Positions 45,179 to 52,918 of a stretch of 64,000 nucleotides of DNA are shown here, one piece after another; position 1 is the first letter of the stretch, and each line of letters opens with the position of its first letter. The stretch comes from Candidatus Woesearchaeota archaeon (GTDB taxonomy: Archaea > Nanobdellota > Nanobdellia > Woesearchaeales > JAFGPW01). Made by a program: the position numbers and the translations under genes. The stretch lies in the NCBI GenBank assembly GCA_016935985.1, contig JAFGPW010000001.1, forward strand, positions 1 to 64,000. Direction: 5' to 3'. A model generated the notes under the pieces. It saw nothing but the letters and a program-made list of their open reading frames with translations. It was not told where the DNA came from and did no database searches.

Positions 45179-46147
45179 TCAATCCGGCACCATCGACAGG
45201 GTGGGGAACTCGGAATAGCCGAAGTATTCATAGGCCTTGATGATGTCAGGGAACCGGTTGACGACCTCCTCGAGGATGTCAAGGAGGTGAGCCAGGCTCT
45301 CGACCACAATCTCGGTCTCGAAATCGGCGCCGCCGATGGAGCGGTTAATCTGATAGAAGTACTTGTGCTGCTTGAGGTATTGGAAGAGTTCCATGTTCCG
45401 CTCGACCGAGTTGAGCAGGAAATCGACACGGTATCCTTGATAGCCCATCTTCGGCAGGTTCATGTTGATCTTGTAGCCGACGATGACTCTCTTCTCCTCG
45501 AGCCTCTTGATCCGTTGGCGGACCGCTTCAGAGCTGAGACCGAGCGTTGCCGCAATCTTTGTCAAAGGGATCCTGACATCGCTCGCATAGGCCTTGATGA
45601 TCCTCTCATCCATCTCGTCGTGATCGATCGGCGGCCCTTCACCGTAGACGCGCTCGATCGCCCCTGTCGCCATCTTGAAGTCGATGAAGAACCGCTTGTT
45701 GAAATTGTGGACCGGCGCGTAGATCGCGATCTTGCTCTCAGCGATCTTATGCTTGTATTTGAGCAGTATCTTGTTGTAGATCGCATGGAAAGAATTGATG
45801 TAATGGTCCGACTTGACGCCGACGAAGAAGGCGAAGTCCCATTTGCCGTGGAGGACCGTTGTCGTCCAGACGTTCTCCTGCACCTTAATCTCGTCATAGA
45901 ATTCCTGCTTCTGTGTGTCGGTCATGTTCTGCCAGCGGAAATAGATACGGAATGTGAAGTATCCGAGCTTCGCCATGTCGACGATCGCGCTGCAGCCGAG
46001 GAGGACATTCTCACGCTGGAGGCGATGGATGCGGAAATTGATAAGCTCCTTTGACCGCTTGAGCTTCTTCGCGATAGCAGAACTCGATTGAGAGGCATCG
46101 GTCTCGAGCTCCCAGAGGATCTTCTTGTCGAGAATATCAAGCTTCAT
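45179..46147 (-). CDS. double-domain Lrp/AsnC-type transcriptional regulator
   Basis: 322 residues containing two HTH-plus-ligand units in series. First unit: HTH at residues 1-55 (LDILDKKILWELETDASQSS, AIAKKLKRSKELINFRIHRL), then an alpha/beta part (about 60-160). Second unit: HTH at about 185-235 (DERIIKAYASDVRIPLTKIA, LGLSSEAVRQRIKRLEEKRV), then a second alpha/beta region to the end. Single-unit Lrp proteins are about 150 residues, so this is a fused dimer. Leaderless ATG 46147 follows a TATA box framed by a perfect inverted repeat, consistent with autoregulation. Target genes are unknown; the glycogen cluster lies nearby. Confidence 0.85.
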   Translation of the reverse strand: MKLDILDKKILWELETDASQSSSAIAKKLKRSKELINFRIHRLQRENVLLGCSAIVDMAKLGYFTFRIYFRWQNMTDTQKQEFYDEIKVQENVWTTTVLHGKWDFAFFVGVKSDHYINSFHAIYNKILLKYKHKIAESKIAIYAPVHNFNKRFFIDFKMATGAIERVYGEGPPIDHDEMDERIIKAYASDVRIPLTKIAATLGLSSEAVRQRIKRLEEKRVIVGYKINMNLPKMGYQGYRVDFLLNSVERNMELFQYLKQHKYFYQINRSIGGADFETEIVVESLAHLLDILEEVVNRFPDIIKAYEYFGYSEFPTLSMVPD

Positions 46148-46154
46148 GGATTAT

Positions 46155-46191
46155 ACAAAAACAAGAATAGTATATAAATATTTGTTTTTGT
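46155..46191 (-). promoter_or_regulatory. inverted repeat flanking the TATA box of the double Lrp gene
   Basis: acaaaaacaa (46155-46164) and its exact reverse complement ttgtttttgt (46182-46191) enclose 17 bases holding the TATA-like atttatatac (minus strand). A dimeric regulator on these arms would cover the TATA box. The Lrp protein itself is the obvious candidate. Confidence 0.6.
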
Positions 46192-46263
46192 CAAAAATTC
46201 CAATGAGAAAATATATATAATTAAAGTTGTAACCAAAGAGTAATATCTAACAGGTGATTGCCA

Positions 46264-46659
46264 ATGATACACAATAAAACAATCCGAAGGATCGCCATGG
46301 GGGGCTTAATCGTGGGTTCTAACATTATCGCAGCGATTGGTGCTTACAATATAGGCCATGTAAAAGGGTATGTGGAGGGAGTTGATGATGCCATATATGA
46401 AGCGGATGCTGAGGTCCGATTCGCTGTCGGTAATGCGCGTGAGGTACGGGATGAATACAAGAAAGACCTGAAACGACTGTATGACAGATGGGAAGCGCAC
46501 CATCGAAGGGAGCATGTAGATTTTACCGAGATGCCTGATTACATGAGGATCAACGATCGAATCCGGGGCGCAGTAACGGCTTGCGATGAATTATCGGATC
46601 TCGTATGGGACCTCAATGAAATTCCTCACATATTGCGGGAAAAATATGAGGGAAAATAG
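46264..46659 (+). CDS. small membrane protein of unknown function
   Basis: 131 residues from ATG 46264, with aggtga about 9 bases upstream. A membrane helix near residues 10-30 (RIAMGGLIVGSNIIAAIGAY) is followed by a charged helical domain (EVRDEYKKDLKRLYDRWEAH). Codon usage is less GC-biased than in the neighbours. I do not recognise a family. It stands alone on the plus strand between minus-strand genes. Confidence 0.6.
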   Translation: MIHNKTIRRIAMGGLIVGSNIIAAIGAYNIGHVKGYVEGVDDAIYEADAEVRFAVGNAREVRDEYKKDLKRLYDRWEAHHRREHVDFTEMPDYMRINDRIRGAVTACDELSDLVWDLNEIPHILREKYEGK

Positions 46660-46764
46660 TATTCAATCTTTGTTTTATTCTTGAAGGCGTCTCCGGATTA
46701 TCTCATTTTCGGGCAAATTGAACCAGATTGAGCAGATAATAGACCGATTGTCCGGATATCTATT

Positions 46765-47934
46765 CTACGCGTTGAGGAAGGTCCGGTCCGACTTGATCGT
46801 GTGCTTCATGACGAAGGGGAAGATGAGCGTCGTCGTGACCGCCATCACCACGATGGCGGTGTAGATCTCCGGCGGGAGCAGGCCTGCCTGGCGCGCGATC
46901 TCGGCGATGACCAGTTCTACTGCGCCCCGCGAGTTCATGCCCCAGCCGATGAGGTAGGTCTGCTTGAACGAGAGGTCGGTGAACGGCGTCATGATGAGCG
47001 CGCCGGCGATCTTCCCCACAAGCCCCACGAAGAAGACGAAGAGGATGATCCAGAAGTTGCCGACAAAAGTGCTCACGTCGAAGAGGAGCCCGATGTTGAT
47101 GAAGAAGAACGGGATGATGAAGCCGAAGGTCATGAGCTCGAGCTCGCGCAGGTTCTCGAGGAAGTCCTCGCGGTATTTCTCGGTGTGCTTGATGATGATG
47201 CCGGCGAGCAGCGCCCCGATGATGGGCCCGAGGTCGAGCTTGGTCGAGACGACCGCGACGATGAGCGCGAAGATGATCATGGAGGTGAAGGTGGTGACCC
47301 GGGAATGCTCCTTCTGGATGAGCCTGAAGAGCTTGGGGAAGAGCCTGTAGGAACCGTACGCGACGAGCACGAAGAGGAGGAGCTTGGCCGGGAAGAACGC
47401 GACCTGTGCGGTCGACCCTTGCGCGAACATGAGCACGAGCGAGAGGAAGAGAACCTCGAAGACGTCGTCGAGGAGCCCGGCGCCGATGATGATCGTGCCG
47501 ACCTTGGTCGTCAGCGCGTTCACGTCGATGAGCGTCTTGATGGTCGTCCCCTCCGCCGTGATCGAGAGGCAGGCGCCGACGACGAGCGCCGGGGTGGTGC
47601 TGTAGCCCGCGGCCTTCATGAACGCGACGCCGAGGATGAAGGGGAGCGCCATCGTCGCGATCCCGATGAGGACGGTGTCCTTCCCGACGCGCTTGAGGCG
47701 GGTCAGGTCCATCCTGAGGCCGACGTAGAGGAGCAGGAAGATGATTCCGATGTCGGCGAGGAACGAGACGTCGTTCAGCGACTCGGGGGTGAAGATGTGC
47801 CGGATTATCGGCAGACCGAGGATGACGCCGGCGAGGATCTGCCCGACGACCACCGGGATGTCGAGGAAGCGGGACAGCTGCGAGAGGATGAAGGATACTA
47901 TGAGGCATAGGGTGACGACAGTCAGGGTATCCAT
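46765..47934 (-). CDS. CPA2-family monovalent cation/proton antiporter
   Basis: 389 residues, almost wholly membrane helices (about 11-12). CPA2 features: N-terminal VGQILAGVILGLPIIRH, IGIIFLLLYVGLRMDL, an unwound-helix region with SITAEGTTIK, the LLDDVFE di-Asp motif, and GWGMNSRGAVELVIAEIAR near the C-terminus. It lacks the C-terminal TrkA-N/TrkA-C domain of KefB/KefC, as expected for the short NapA-like form. Na+/H+ or K+/H+ exchange for pH and salt balance is likely; the ion cannot be set from sequence alone. Confidence 0.88.
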   Translation of the reverse strand: MDTLTVVTLCLIVSFILSQLSRFLDIPVVVGQILAGVILGLPIIRHIFTPESLNDVSFLADIGIIFLLLYVGLRMDLTRLKRVGKDTVLIGIATMALPFILGVAFMKAAGYSTTPALVVGACLSITAEGTTIKTLIDVNALTTKVGTIIIGAGLLDDVFEVLFLSLVLMFAQGSTAQVAFFPAKLLLFVLVAYGSYRLFPKLFRLIQKEHSRVTTFTSMIIFALIVAVVSTKLDLGPIIGALLAGIIIKHTEKYREDFLENLRELELMTFGFIIPFFFINIGLLFDVSTFVGNFWIILFVFFVGLVGKIAGALIMTPFTDLSFKQTYLIGWGMNSRGAVELVIAEIARQAGLLPPEIYTAIVVMAVTTTLIFPFVMKHTIKSDRTFLNA

Positions 47935-47985
47935 GATTGAACGTGATGCCGGAAGGGGAGGTGAAAAAAGGAAGGAGCGGGCCGC

Positions 47986-48369
47986 TCAGCCGCGGGTGAG
48001 CACATCGACCATGTGCTTGAGGATCGCCCGCTGGGTCTCGCGGATGCCCCGCTCATGGACCATCCGTTCCGCGAGCTCGAGCTCGCCGATGACGTCCCGC
48101 ACCCAGTTGGCGAAGTCGTGCCTCGCCTCGTTCACATGGTGCCGGAAGATATCCTCGGCCATGTCGTCCATGGCAAGCGCGAGCTCCTTGACGTTCTTGA
48201 TCACCCGCCCGTCGGCCATGATGAAGAACTTGTCGGGCTCGACGTTCATGGAGAGACGCTTCTTGCGTTTGGCGAGGGATGGCGCCTTGGTCTTCGCCCC
48301 CTCCTTCTTCTTCGGTGCAGCGCCCGGCTTCTTCGCCGGTGATGGTTTCGCTATTGGCAAGGCGATCAC
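47986..48369 (-). CDS. small DUF5752-like domain protein next to GH57 enzyme
   Basis: 127 residues with a Lys/Pro/Ala-rich N-terminal tail (residues 1-40) and a compact helical domain (about 45-120): FFIMADGRVIKNVKELALAM, HHVNEARHDFANWV, ELELAERM. The same domain forms the C-terminus of the ArlC-like protein at 16042-17376. Start is GTG 48369, immediately after the stop of the GH57 gene, so the two are co-transcribed. I believe that this is the family called DUF5752, often near archaeal glycogen genes; the name is from memory and tentative. Function unknown. Confidence 0.65.
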   Translation of the reverse strand: MIALPIAKPSPAKKPGAAPKKKEGAKTKAPSLAKRKKRLSMNVEPDKFFIMADGRVIKNVKELALAMDDMAEDIFRHHVNEARHDFANWVRDVIGELELAERMVHERGIRETQRAILKHMVDVLTRG

Positions 48370-48371
48370 CT

Positions 48372-49715
48372 CTATCCTTTTCGGTTGACCTGATGGGCTG
48401 GCTCCTTCGCAGGCCCGTTCCAGGCGCCTGCGACAAGGGTCTGCTGCCCTTCCGGCCTCCCTGCTGGGTCAGGCAGACGTGGACCGGGGCTCCCGGCAGG
48501 CGTCATCCCTGCAGGGGGCTCGATCTCGACGCCGTGCGCCCGTATCCTGAGCATGAGGTCGTTCATGATGTTCATGAAGGCTATGAAGGAATCGTACGGG
48601 GAATCGTAGGGGTTGAAGTAGCGGTGGACGTCGCCGTCGGAGAACCACTTGGTGCACATGTAGTAGAAGTGGTCAGAGGTCTGCATCCTGCGCCAGTCCT
48701 CGATGAGCGCCTCGTCCTTCGTCTCCTTTATCGCCCGCTCGATGGCGTAGACCTCCTTCATGGCGTTCTGCTGCATCTCGTTCCCGAGCCAGGCCGAGAG
48801 GTCGCGCTCGATGTCGGCCCAGCTGATCATGGTGTGGATGTCGAGCTCTGCCACCGGCTCGTATTTGTCCGCCACCTGGGAGGGGGTGAGGAACTCGTTG
48901 TCCGGGTGCTTGAGGAGCTCTGCCGGAAGCGCGCGCAGGAAGTTGAAGATGCCGGTGTCCTTCCACTGGTGCTCGCCGATGGTCTCGTAGTCCATGAAGA
49001 GGTTGAGGTTGGTGCCGTTGCCGTTGAAGGCGTTCACCCACTGGGCGAACTTCTCGACAGTGAGCGGCCACTCCTCCCACCCGCGGTTCGAGAACCGGAA
49101 GGCGATGTCGTCGGAGAGCTTGTAGTTCTTGAGCAGGAGCTTTATCTTCGACGTGGTGACCGGCCGGTAGAGGTAGTTGGGGGACCGCCAGCCGAGGATG
49201 TGGTCGGCGCCTTCGGCGAGGATGGCCTTGTAGCCCATGTCCTCGACGTACTTCGCGAGCTCGTTGTTGTAGACGAGCTCGGTGTTCCTGAAGACCGTGG
49301 GCGTCTGGCCGAAGAGCCGCTTGACGAGCCGCTTGTGCATCAGCACCTGCTCCGTGAACTCCTCCTTGCTGAAGAGGTAGGAGAGCGAGTGGTAGAAGGT
49401 CTCGGAGAGGAACTCGACGCAGCCGGTCTTCGCGAGGTCCTGGAAGGACTGGATGACGTCCGGTTGGTACTGCTCGAACTGCTGGATGGCGGCGCCGGTA
49501 ATCGAATAGGCGATCCTGAACCTGCCGTCATGCTTGTCAATCAGGTGGTGCATCAGGTTGTTCGCCGGAAGATAGCACTTGGATGCCACCTTCTCCATGA
49601 CCACCCGGTTCTTGTGATGGTCGAAATAGTCGTGGCTCTTCCCTATGTCGAAGACGCTGTAATGCCGCAGCCGGTGCGGCTGATGGACCTGGAAGTAGAA
49701 GCATACCGAGACCAT
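48372..49715 (-). CDS. GH57-family alpha-amylase/glucanotransferase-like enzyme
   Basis: 447 residues. GH57 conserved regions are visible: HQPHR (residues 11-15), FLSETFYHSL (about 102-111), the nucleophile region FRNTEL with Glu146, and the acid/base region MDYETIGEHQ with Asp242. The C-terminal 50 residues are Pro/Gly-rich and look disordered. No signal peptide, so it acts in the cytoplasm, probably on stored alpha-glucan. It lies between the small DUF5752-like gene and a GT4 glycosyltransferase gene, all in one orientation. Hydrolysis, transfer or branching cannot be separated by inspection. Confidence 0.88.
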   Translation of the reverse strand: MVSVCFYFQVHQPHRLRHYSVFDIGKSHDYFDHHKNRVVMEKVASKCYLPANNLMHHLIDKHDGRFRIAYSITGAAIQQFEQYQPDVIQSFQDLAKTGCVEFLSETFYHSLSYLFSKEEFTEQVLMHKRLVKRLFGQTPTVFRNTELVYNNELAKYVEDMGYKAILAEGADHILGWRSPNYLYRPVTTSKIKLLLKNYKLSDDIAFRFSNRGWEEWPLTVEKFAQWVNAFNGNGTNLNLFMDYETIGEHQWKDTGIFNFLRALPAELLKHPDNEFLTPSQVADKYEPVAELDIHTMISWADIERDLSAWLGNEMQQNAMKEVYAIERAIKETKDEALIEDWRRMQTSDHFYYMCTKWFSDGDVHRYFNPYDSPYDSFIAFMNIMNDLMLRIRAHGVEIEPPAGMTPAGSPGPRLPDPAGRPEGQQTLVAGAWNGPAKEPAHQVNRKG

Positions 49716-49770
49716 GAGCTATTCCACCCTTTAGTGCTGTCATCCACCCCTTTTTTCACTCGTCCCTTCC

Positions 49771-51039
49771 TCAGGATGCCCGCGAGAGCACGCCCGAGTA
49801 GACCTCGAGGCATTTCTTCGCCGGCACGTCCCAGGTGAAGGTATGGACCTCCTCCTTCCCCCTGCGCTGCAGCTCCCGGTGGAGCGGCGCGTGCCGCAGG
49901 ACCGAGAGCATCTTGTTCGCCATCTGGTCGATGTCCCAGAAATCGACCTTCAGGCAGTGCCTGACGACTTCGGAGACGCCGCTCGTCTTCGAGATTATCA
50001 CCGGCGTGTTGTTCCTCATCGCCTCGAGCGGGGTGATGCCGAACGGCTCCGATACCGACGGCATCACATAGAGGTCCGCCATCTGGTAGGCGCGGTCGAT
50101 CTCCGGCCCCCGCAGGAAGCCGGTGAAGAGGACCTTGTTCGCGATCCCCATCTCCGCAGCCTTATGGATGATGAAAGGGGTCATGTCCCCATCCCCGGCT
50201 ATCACGAACGTGACGTTCTTGTCGTGCTCCAGGACCCGTTTCGCTGCGCTCAAGAAATAATCGGGTCCTTTCTGCAAGGTGAGCCGGCCCAGGAACAGGA
50301 CCACCTTATCATCTCCATAGAGTTTAGCCTGAACATGAGAGGGAGTGCGTTCGTTGAACTCGACCGCGTTGTGGACGACCGTGACCTTCTCGGCCGGTAT
50401 GCCGTAGTGCCTGACCACCATCTGCTTGGTGTAGTTCGAGACCGCGCACACCTGGTCAGCGGCATGGAGCCCTTCGCGCTCGATGTCGTAGATGAGCTGG
50501 TTCGGGTGCCCGCCGGTCCGGTCGAATTCGGTCGCATGGATATGGACGACAAGGGGCTTGCCTGACACCTGCTTGGCCTGCATCCCGGCCTGGTAGGTCA
50601 TCCAGTCATGGGCGTGTATGACATCGAAGTCCTCGTGCATGGCGATCAATCGCGCCTGTTGGCCGTACCGCCAGACCTCCTCGTAGAGGTTCTTGCCGTA
50701 GACGTCGACATGCTGGGTATCGAGCCCTTTCTGCATGAGCACCTTCCTGACCGCCCCGAGCCGCTCGCCGTATTCCTCGCCTGAGATATAGGGGATGAGG
50801 AGCGCGTCGACCTCTTTGAGGTCGACGTCCTTGAGGTCGGCGAGAGTGAGGTTGTCGGCGACGATGAGATTGACGTGAGAAGACGAGGCGCCGAGGGGAG
50901 CTTTGGGTATGACGAACGTGACATGGCAGCCGTGGTTGGCGAGGCCCTTGGTCAGGCCATGACAGGCTGTCCCCAGCCCGCCCTTGTTGAACGGGGGGAA
51001 CTCCCAACCGAACATGAGAACCTTCACTCTATCCCTCAT
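49771..51039 (-). CDS. GT4-family glycosyltransferase, glycogen/starch synthase-like
   Basis: 422 residues with a GT-B fold. N-terminal MFGWEFPPFNKGGLGTACHG holds the nucleotide-sugar binding KGGLG loop. HAHDWMTYQAG lies mid-protein. The C-terminal half has VVLFLGRLTLQKGPDYF and VSEPFGITPLEAM, where the glutamates bind the donor sugar. Start ATG 51039 has aaggtg just upstream. The cytoplasmic enzyme probably extends alpha-glucan or makes a related oligosaccharide. A second, unrelated synthase (GT3) lies 2 kb away, so the roles may be split. Confidence 0.85.
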   Translation of the reverse strand: MRDRVKVLMFGWEFPPFNKGGLGTACHGLTKGLANHGCHVTFVIPKAPLGASSSHVNLIVADNLTLADLKDVDLKEVDALLIPYISGEEYGERLGAVRKVLMQKGLDTQHVDVYGKNLYEEVWRYGQQARLIAMHEDFDVIHAHDWMTYQAGMQAKQVSGKPLVVHIHATEFDRTGGHPNQLIYDIEREGLHAADQVCAVSNYTKQMVVRHYGIPAEKVTVVHNAVEFNERTPSHVQAKLYGDDKVVLFLGRLTLQKGPDYFLSAAKRVLEHDKNVTFVIAGDGDMTPFIIHKAAEMGIANKVLFTGFLRGPEIDRAYQMADLYVMPSVSEPFGITPLEAMRNNTPVIISKTSGVSEVVRHCLKVDFWDIDQMANKMLSVLRHAPLHRELQRRGKEEVHTFTWDVPAKKCLEVYSGVLSRAS

Positions 51040-51441
51040 TCACCTTCTTTTTTCTACCTTTGTCGATGCCACGTCGATGCCTAGACGTTACGGCACGGGG
51101 GGCGTAAGAACATGCCCTTCACTTGCGCAGCGGATATGGGTGTTTTTAAGTGCTCGGAAGTATATATATTTTTTGTTTTCAATGCTCGGAAGGTTAGGTT
51201 GTATCCGGCAACAGCGTAACATATATGTGTCAGGGGGTTGGGCGGAAATCCGATGATGGCAGGATAGGGAACGGCGATTACCTAACGGTGGGTAGGTTGT
51301 GAAACGCTCCTCACACCAGAAAGATGCTACGGCCGGCACGCGTCCTCCCGCCGATGTGGCATCTGTAAAGCAAAATTTATTTATAGTAGCCTTCCTTGGG
51401 AAATGACACGTTTAGGTCATCTTCATGATCGGGGTGGTACA
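51040..51441. promoter_or_regulatory. 400-base intergenic region with repeat-flanked TATA box
   Basis: No ORF is credible here. The decamer tgctcggaag occurs at 51151-51160 and 51183-51192, either side of a TATA-like tatatatatt (51161-51170), suggesting a regulated promoter of undetermined direction. A second TATA-like atttatttatag (about 51376-51387) is well placed for the Lrp-like gene downstream. The stretch between them is GC-rich and could be transcribed as an untranslated or small RNA, but no known RNA motif is seen. Confidence 0.4.
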
Positions 51442-52032
51442 ATGACCAATGGGAAAGAGCGCGCTTTCGACAAGCAGGAAGCGACGATACTCAAGGAGCT
51501 CATCAGGAACCCGCGCATCTCAGACAACCAGCTCGGCAGGAAGACCGGCATCCCGGTCAAGACCGTCAATCGGAAGCGCAAGCGGATCGAGCAGGAAGGG
51601 CTGATCAATTACTATGCCCACATTGACCATGGGCCATCAGGGACCGGCAAGTTCATGTCATCCTACCTATACTTGGCGAGCCTCAAGCACGGGCTCACCA
51701 GGAAGCAGGTACACGAGGCCCTGCTCGCGAAGACCCAGCAGGTCTCCTCCACGTTCAGGAAGCACCTGCACTTCACGAGCGTGGGCGAGATGGACGGAAG
51801 AGTATGCCTGGTGGCGATGCTCGAGAGCTACAAGGACGAGGACGTGCTCGAGATCTACAATGCGGACATCGTGCCGTTCCTGAACAGCCTCTTCGGGCCT
51901 GATGCGATCCATAGCACCAGGACCGTCAAGATAGCCCACCGGCTGTCGCTGCTCAACAACTACGCCCCGCAAATCAACATGCAGGGCGGCCGCATCAGGC
52001 AGGACTGGCCTGATGATTATATCTTCGTGTGA
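51442..52032 (+). CDS. Lrp-like winged-helix transcriptional regulator
   Basis: 196 residues from ATG 51442 (ggggtgg about 6 bases upstream; an ATG at 51403 lies close to the TATA box and is less likely). HTH at about residues 8-55: QEATILKELIRNPRISDNQL, GRKTGIPVKTVNRKRKRIEQ. The rest is an alpha/beta domain (about 60-165) of the Lrp ligand-binding type, although divergent. It lies between the two halves of the glycogen gene cluster and is a candidate regulator of it, by position only. Confidence 0.75.
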   Translation: MTNGKERAFDKQEATILKELIRNPRISDNQLGRKTGIPVKTVNRKRKRIEQEGLINYYAHIDHGPSGTGKFMSSYLYLASLKHGLTRKQVHEALLAKTQQVSSTFRKHLHFTSVGEMDGRVCLVAMLESYKDEDVLEIYNADIVPFLNSLFGPDAIHSTRTVKIAHRLSLLNNYAPQINMQGGRIRQDWPDDYIFV

Positions 52033-52082
52033 TCAGCTCCGGCGGCGCAAGGTTTATTAGTGCGCAGGCAGAATCCCTGCCC

Positions 52083-52811
52083 ATGCATCCCAAGAGCCAT
52101 CTCCTCCAGCTGATCGAGGACATACGGAAAGCCCAGAGCCCTGCGCCTGCGGCAGGGACCGGGCTCAAGAGGTACGACTTCTCGAAGACCAGGGCGGATT
52201 TCGCCAGGCGCGACCTCGCGGCGAAGGTGCGCCGCCTCAAGGAGGCTGCTTGGGGTCTCGCCGCGCTCAGGAGGGACGATTCCGTGGCTCTCAGAATCAT
52301 CACCCTCTCCCAGGCGACCTCTGAGAAGGACTTGAGCAGGCTCGATGAGCTCCAGCGCCTTGTCGAGGAGGCGAGGCTCACGGACGACGACCGGATCGGC
52401 ATCGTCACCCTCTTCTCCTTCGCGACCGTCCCCCAGCCGATCAGGAGGGAGATGGAGCTCGACGTGGCGGAGCTCGAGCGCGCCTACAACGCCGGCTGCC
52501 TGCGCTCGAGCATCATCCTCTGCGGCCGGATCCTCGAGACCGCGCTCTTCAGGAAGTACTACGAGCTCACGGGAAAGGACCTCCTCGCGACGAGCGCCAA
52601 CCTGGGGCTGGGCAAGCTCATCGCCAAGCTCTCTGAGCAGGACTTCACCCTGGACCCGGGCATCAAAGAGCAGGTCCACCTGGTCAACAACGTCAGGATC
52701 CAGTCGGTGCACACCAAGAAGCAGGCCTTCTACCCGACATCGGTCCAGACCAAGGCGATGGTCCTCTACACGGCGGATGTGCTCAAGAGGCTCTTCCCCA
52801 GCCCTCGATGA
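52083..52811 (+). CDS. unknown protein with DUF4145/HEPN-like C-terminal region
   Basis: 242 residues from ATG 52083, chosen since the TATA-like ggtttattag (about 52049-52058) is about 26 bases upstream. The N-terminal part is charged and helical. The C-terminal part (about 135-240; AYNAGCLRSSIILCGRILET, LGKLIAKLSEQDF, VNNVRIQSVHTKK) resembles DUF4145/HEPN-like helical domains found in some nucleic-acid-related proteins. The comparison is weak. No catalytic RxxxxH motif is certain. Confidence 0.55.
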   Translation: MHPKSHLLQLIEDIRKAQSPAPAAGTGLKRYDFSKTRADFARRDLAAKVRRLKEAAWGLAALRRDDSVALRIITLSQATSEKDLSRLDELQRLVEEARLTDDDRIGIVTLFSFATVPQPIRREMELDVAELERAYNAGCLRSSIILCGRILETALFRKYYELTGKDLLATSANLGLGKLIAKLSEQDFTLDPGIKEQVHLVNNVRIQSVHTKKQAFYPTSVQTKAMVLYTADVLKRLFPSPR

Positions 52812-52843
52812 GGGTCTTTATTCTCGAGTGGTACGAAAAGTAT

Positions 52844-52852
52844 TATATAGTG
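52844..52852 (+). promoter_or_regulatory. TATA box of the GT3-galT operon
   Basis: tattatatag, about 70 bases before ATG 52919, predicts a leader of about 45 bases. It probably drives the glycogen synthase and GalT-like genes, which overlap. Confidence 0.5.
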
Positions 52853-52918
52853 CGTCGGCCAAATCCAGCGTAGGGTAGTCTAGGGACTAGCCGGAAAAAG
52901 GGGTCACAGCGTGGTAGC

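Noticed and set aside
33945-51259. Shared 15-base string gaaatccgatgatgg at 33945 and 51245
   Set aside because: One chance match of this length is expected in a 64-kb window, and the contexts are unrelated.
51240-51262. C/D-box small RNA suggested by gatgatgg
   Set aside because: The C box is imperfect and no matching D, C' or D' boxes follow at the right spacing.
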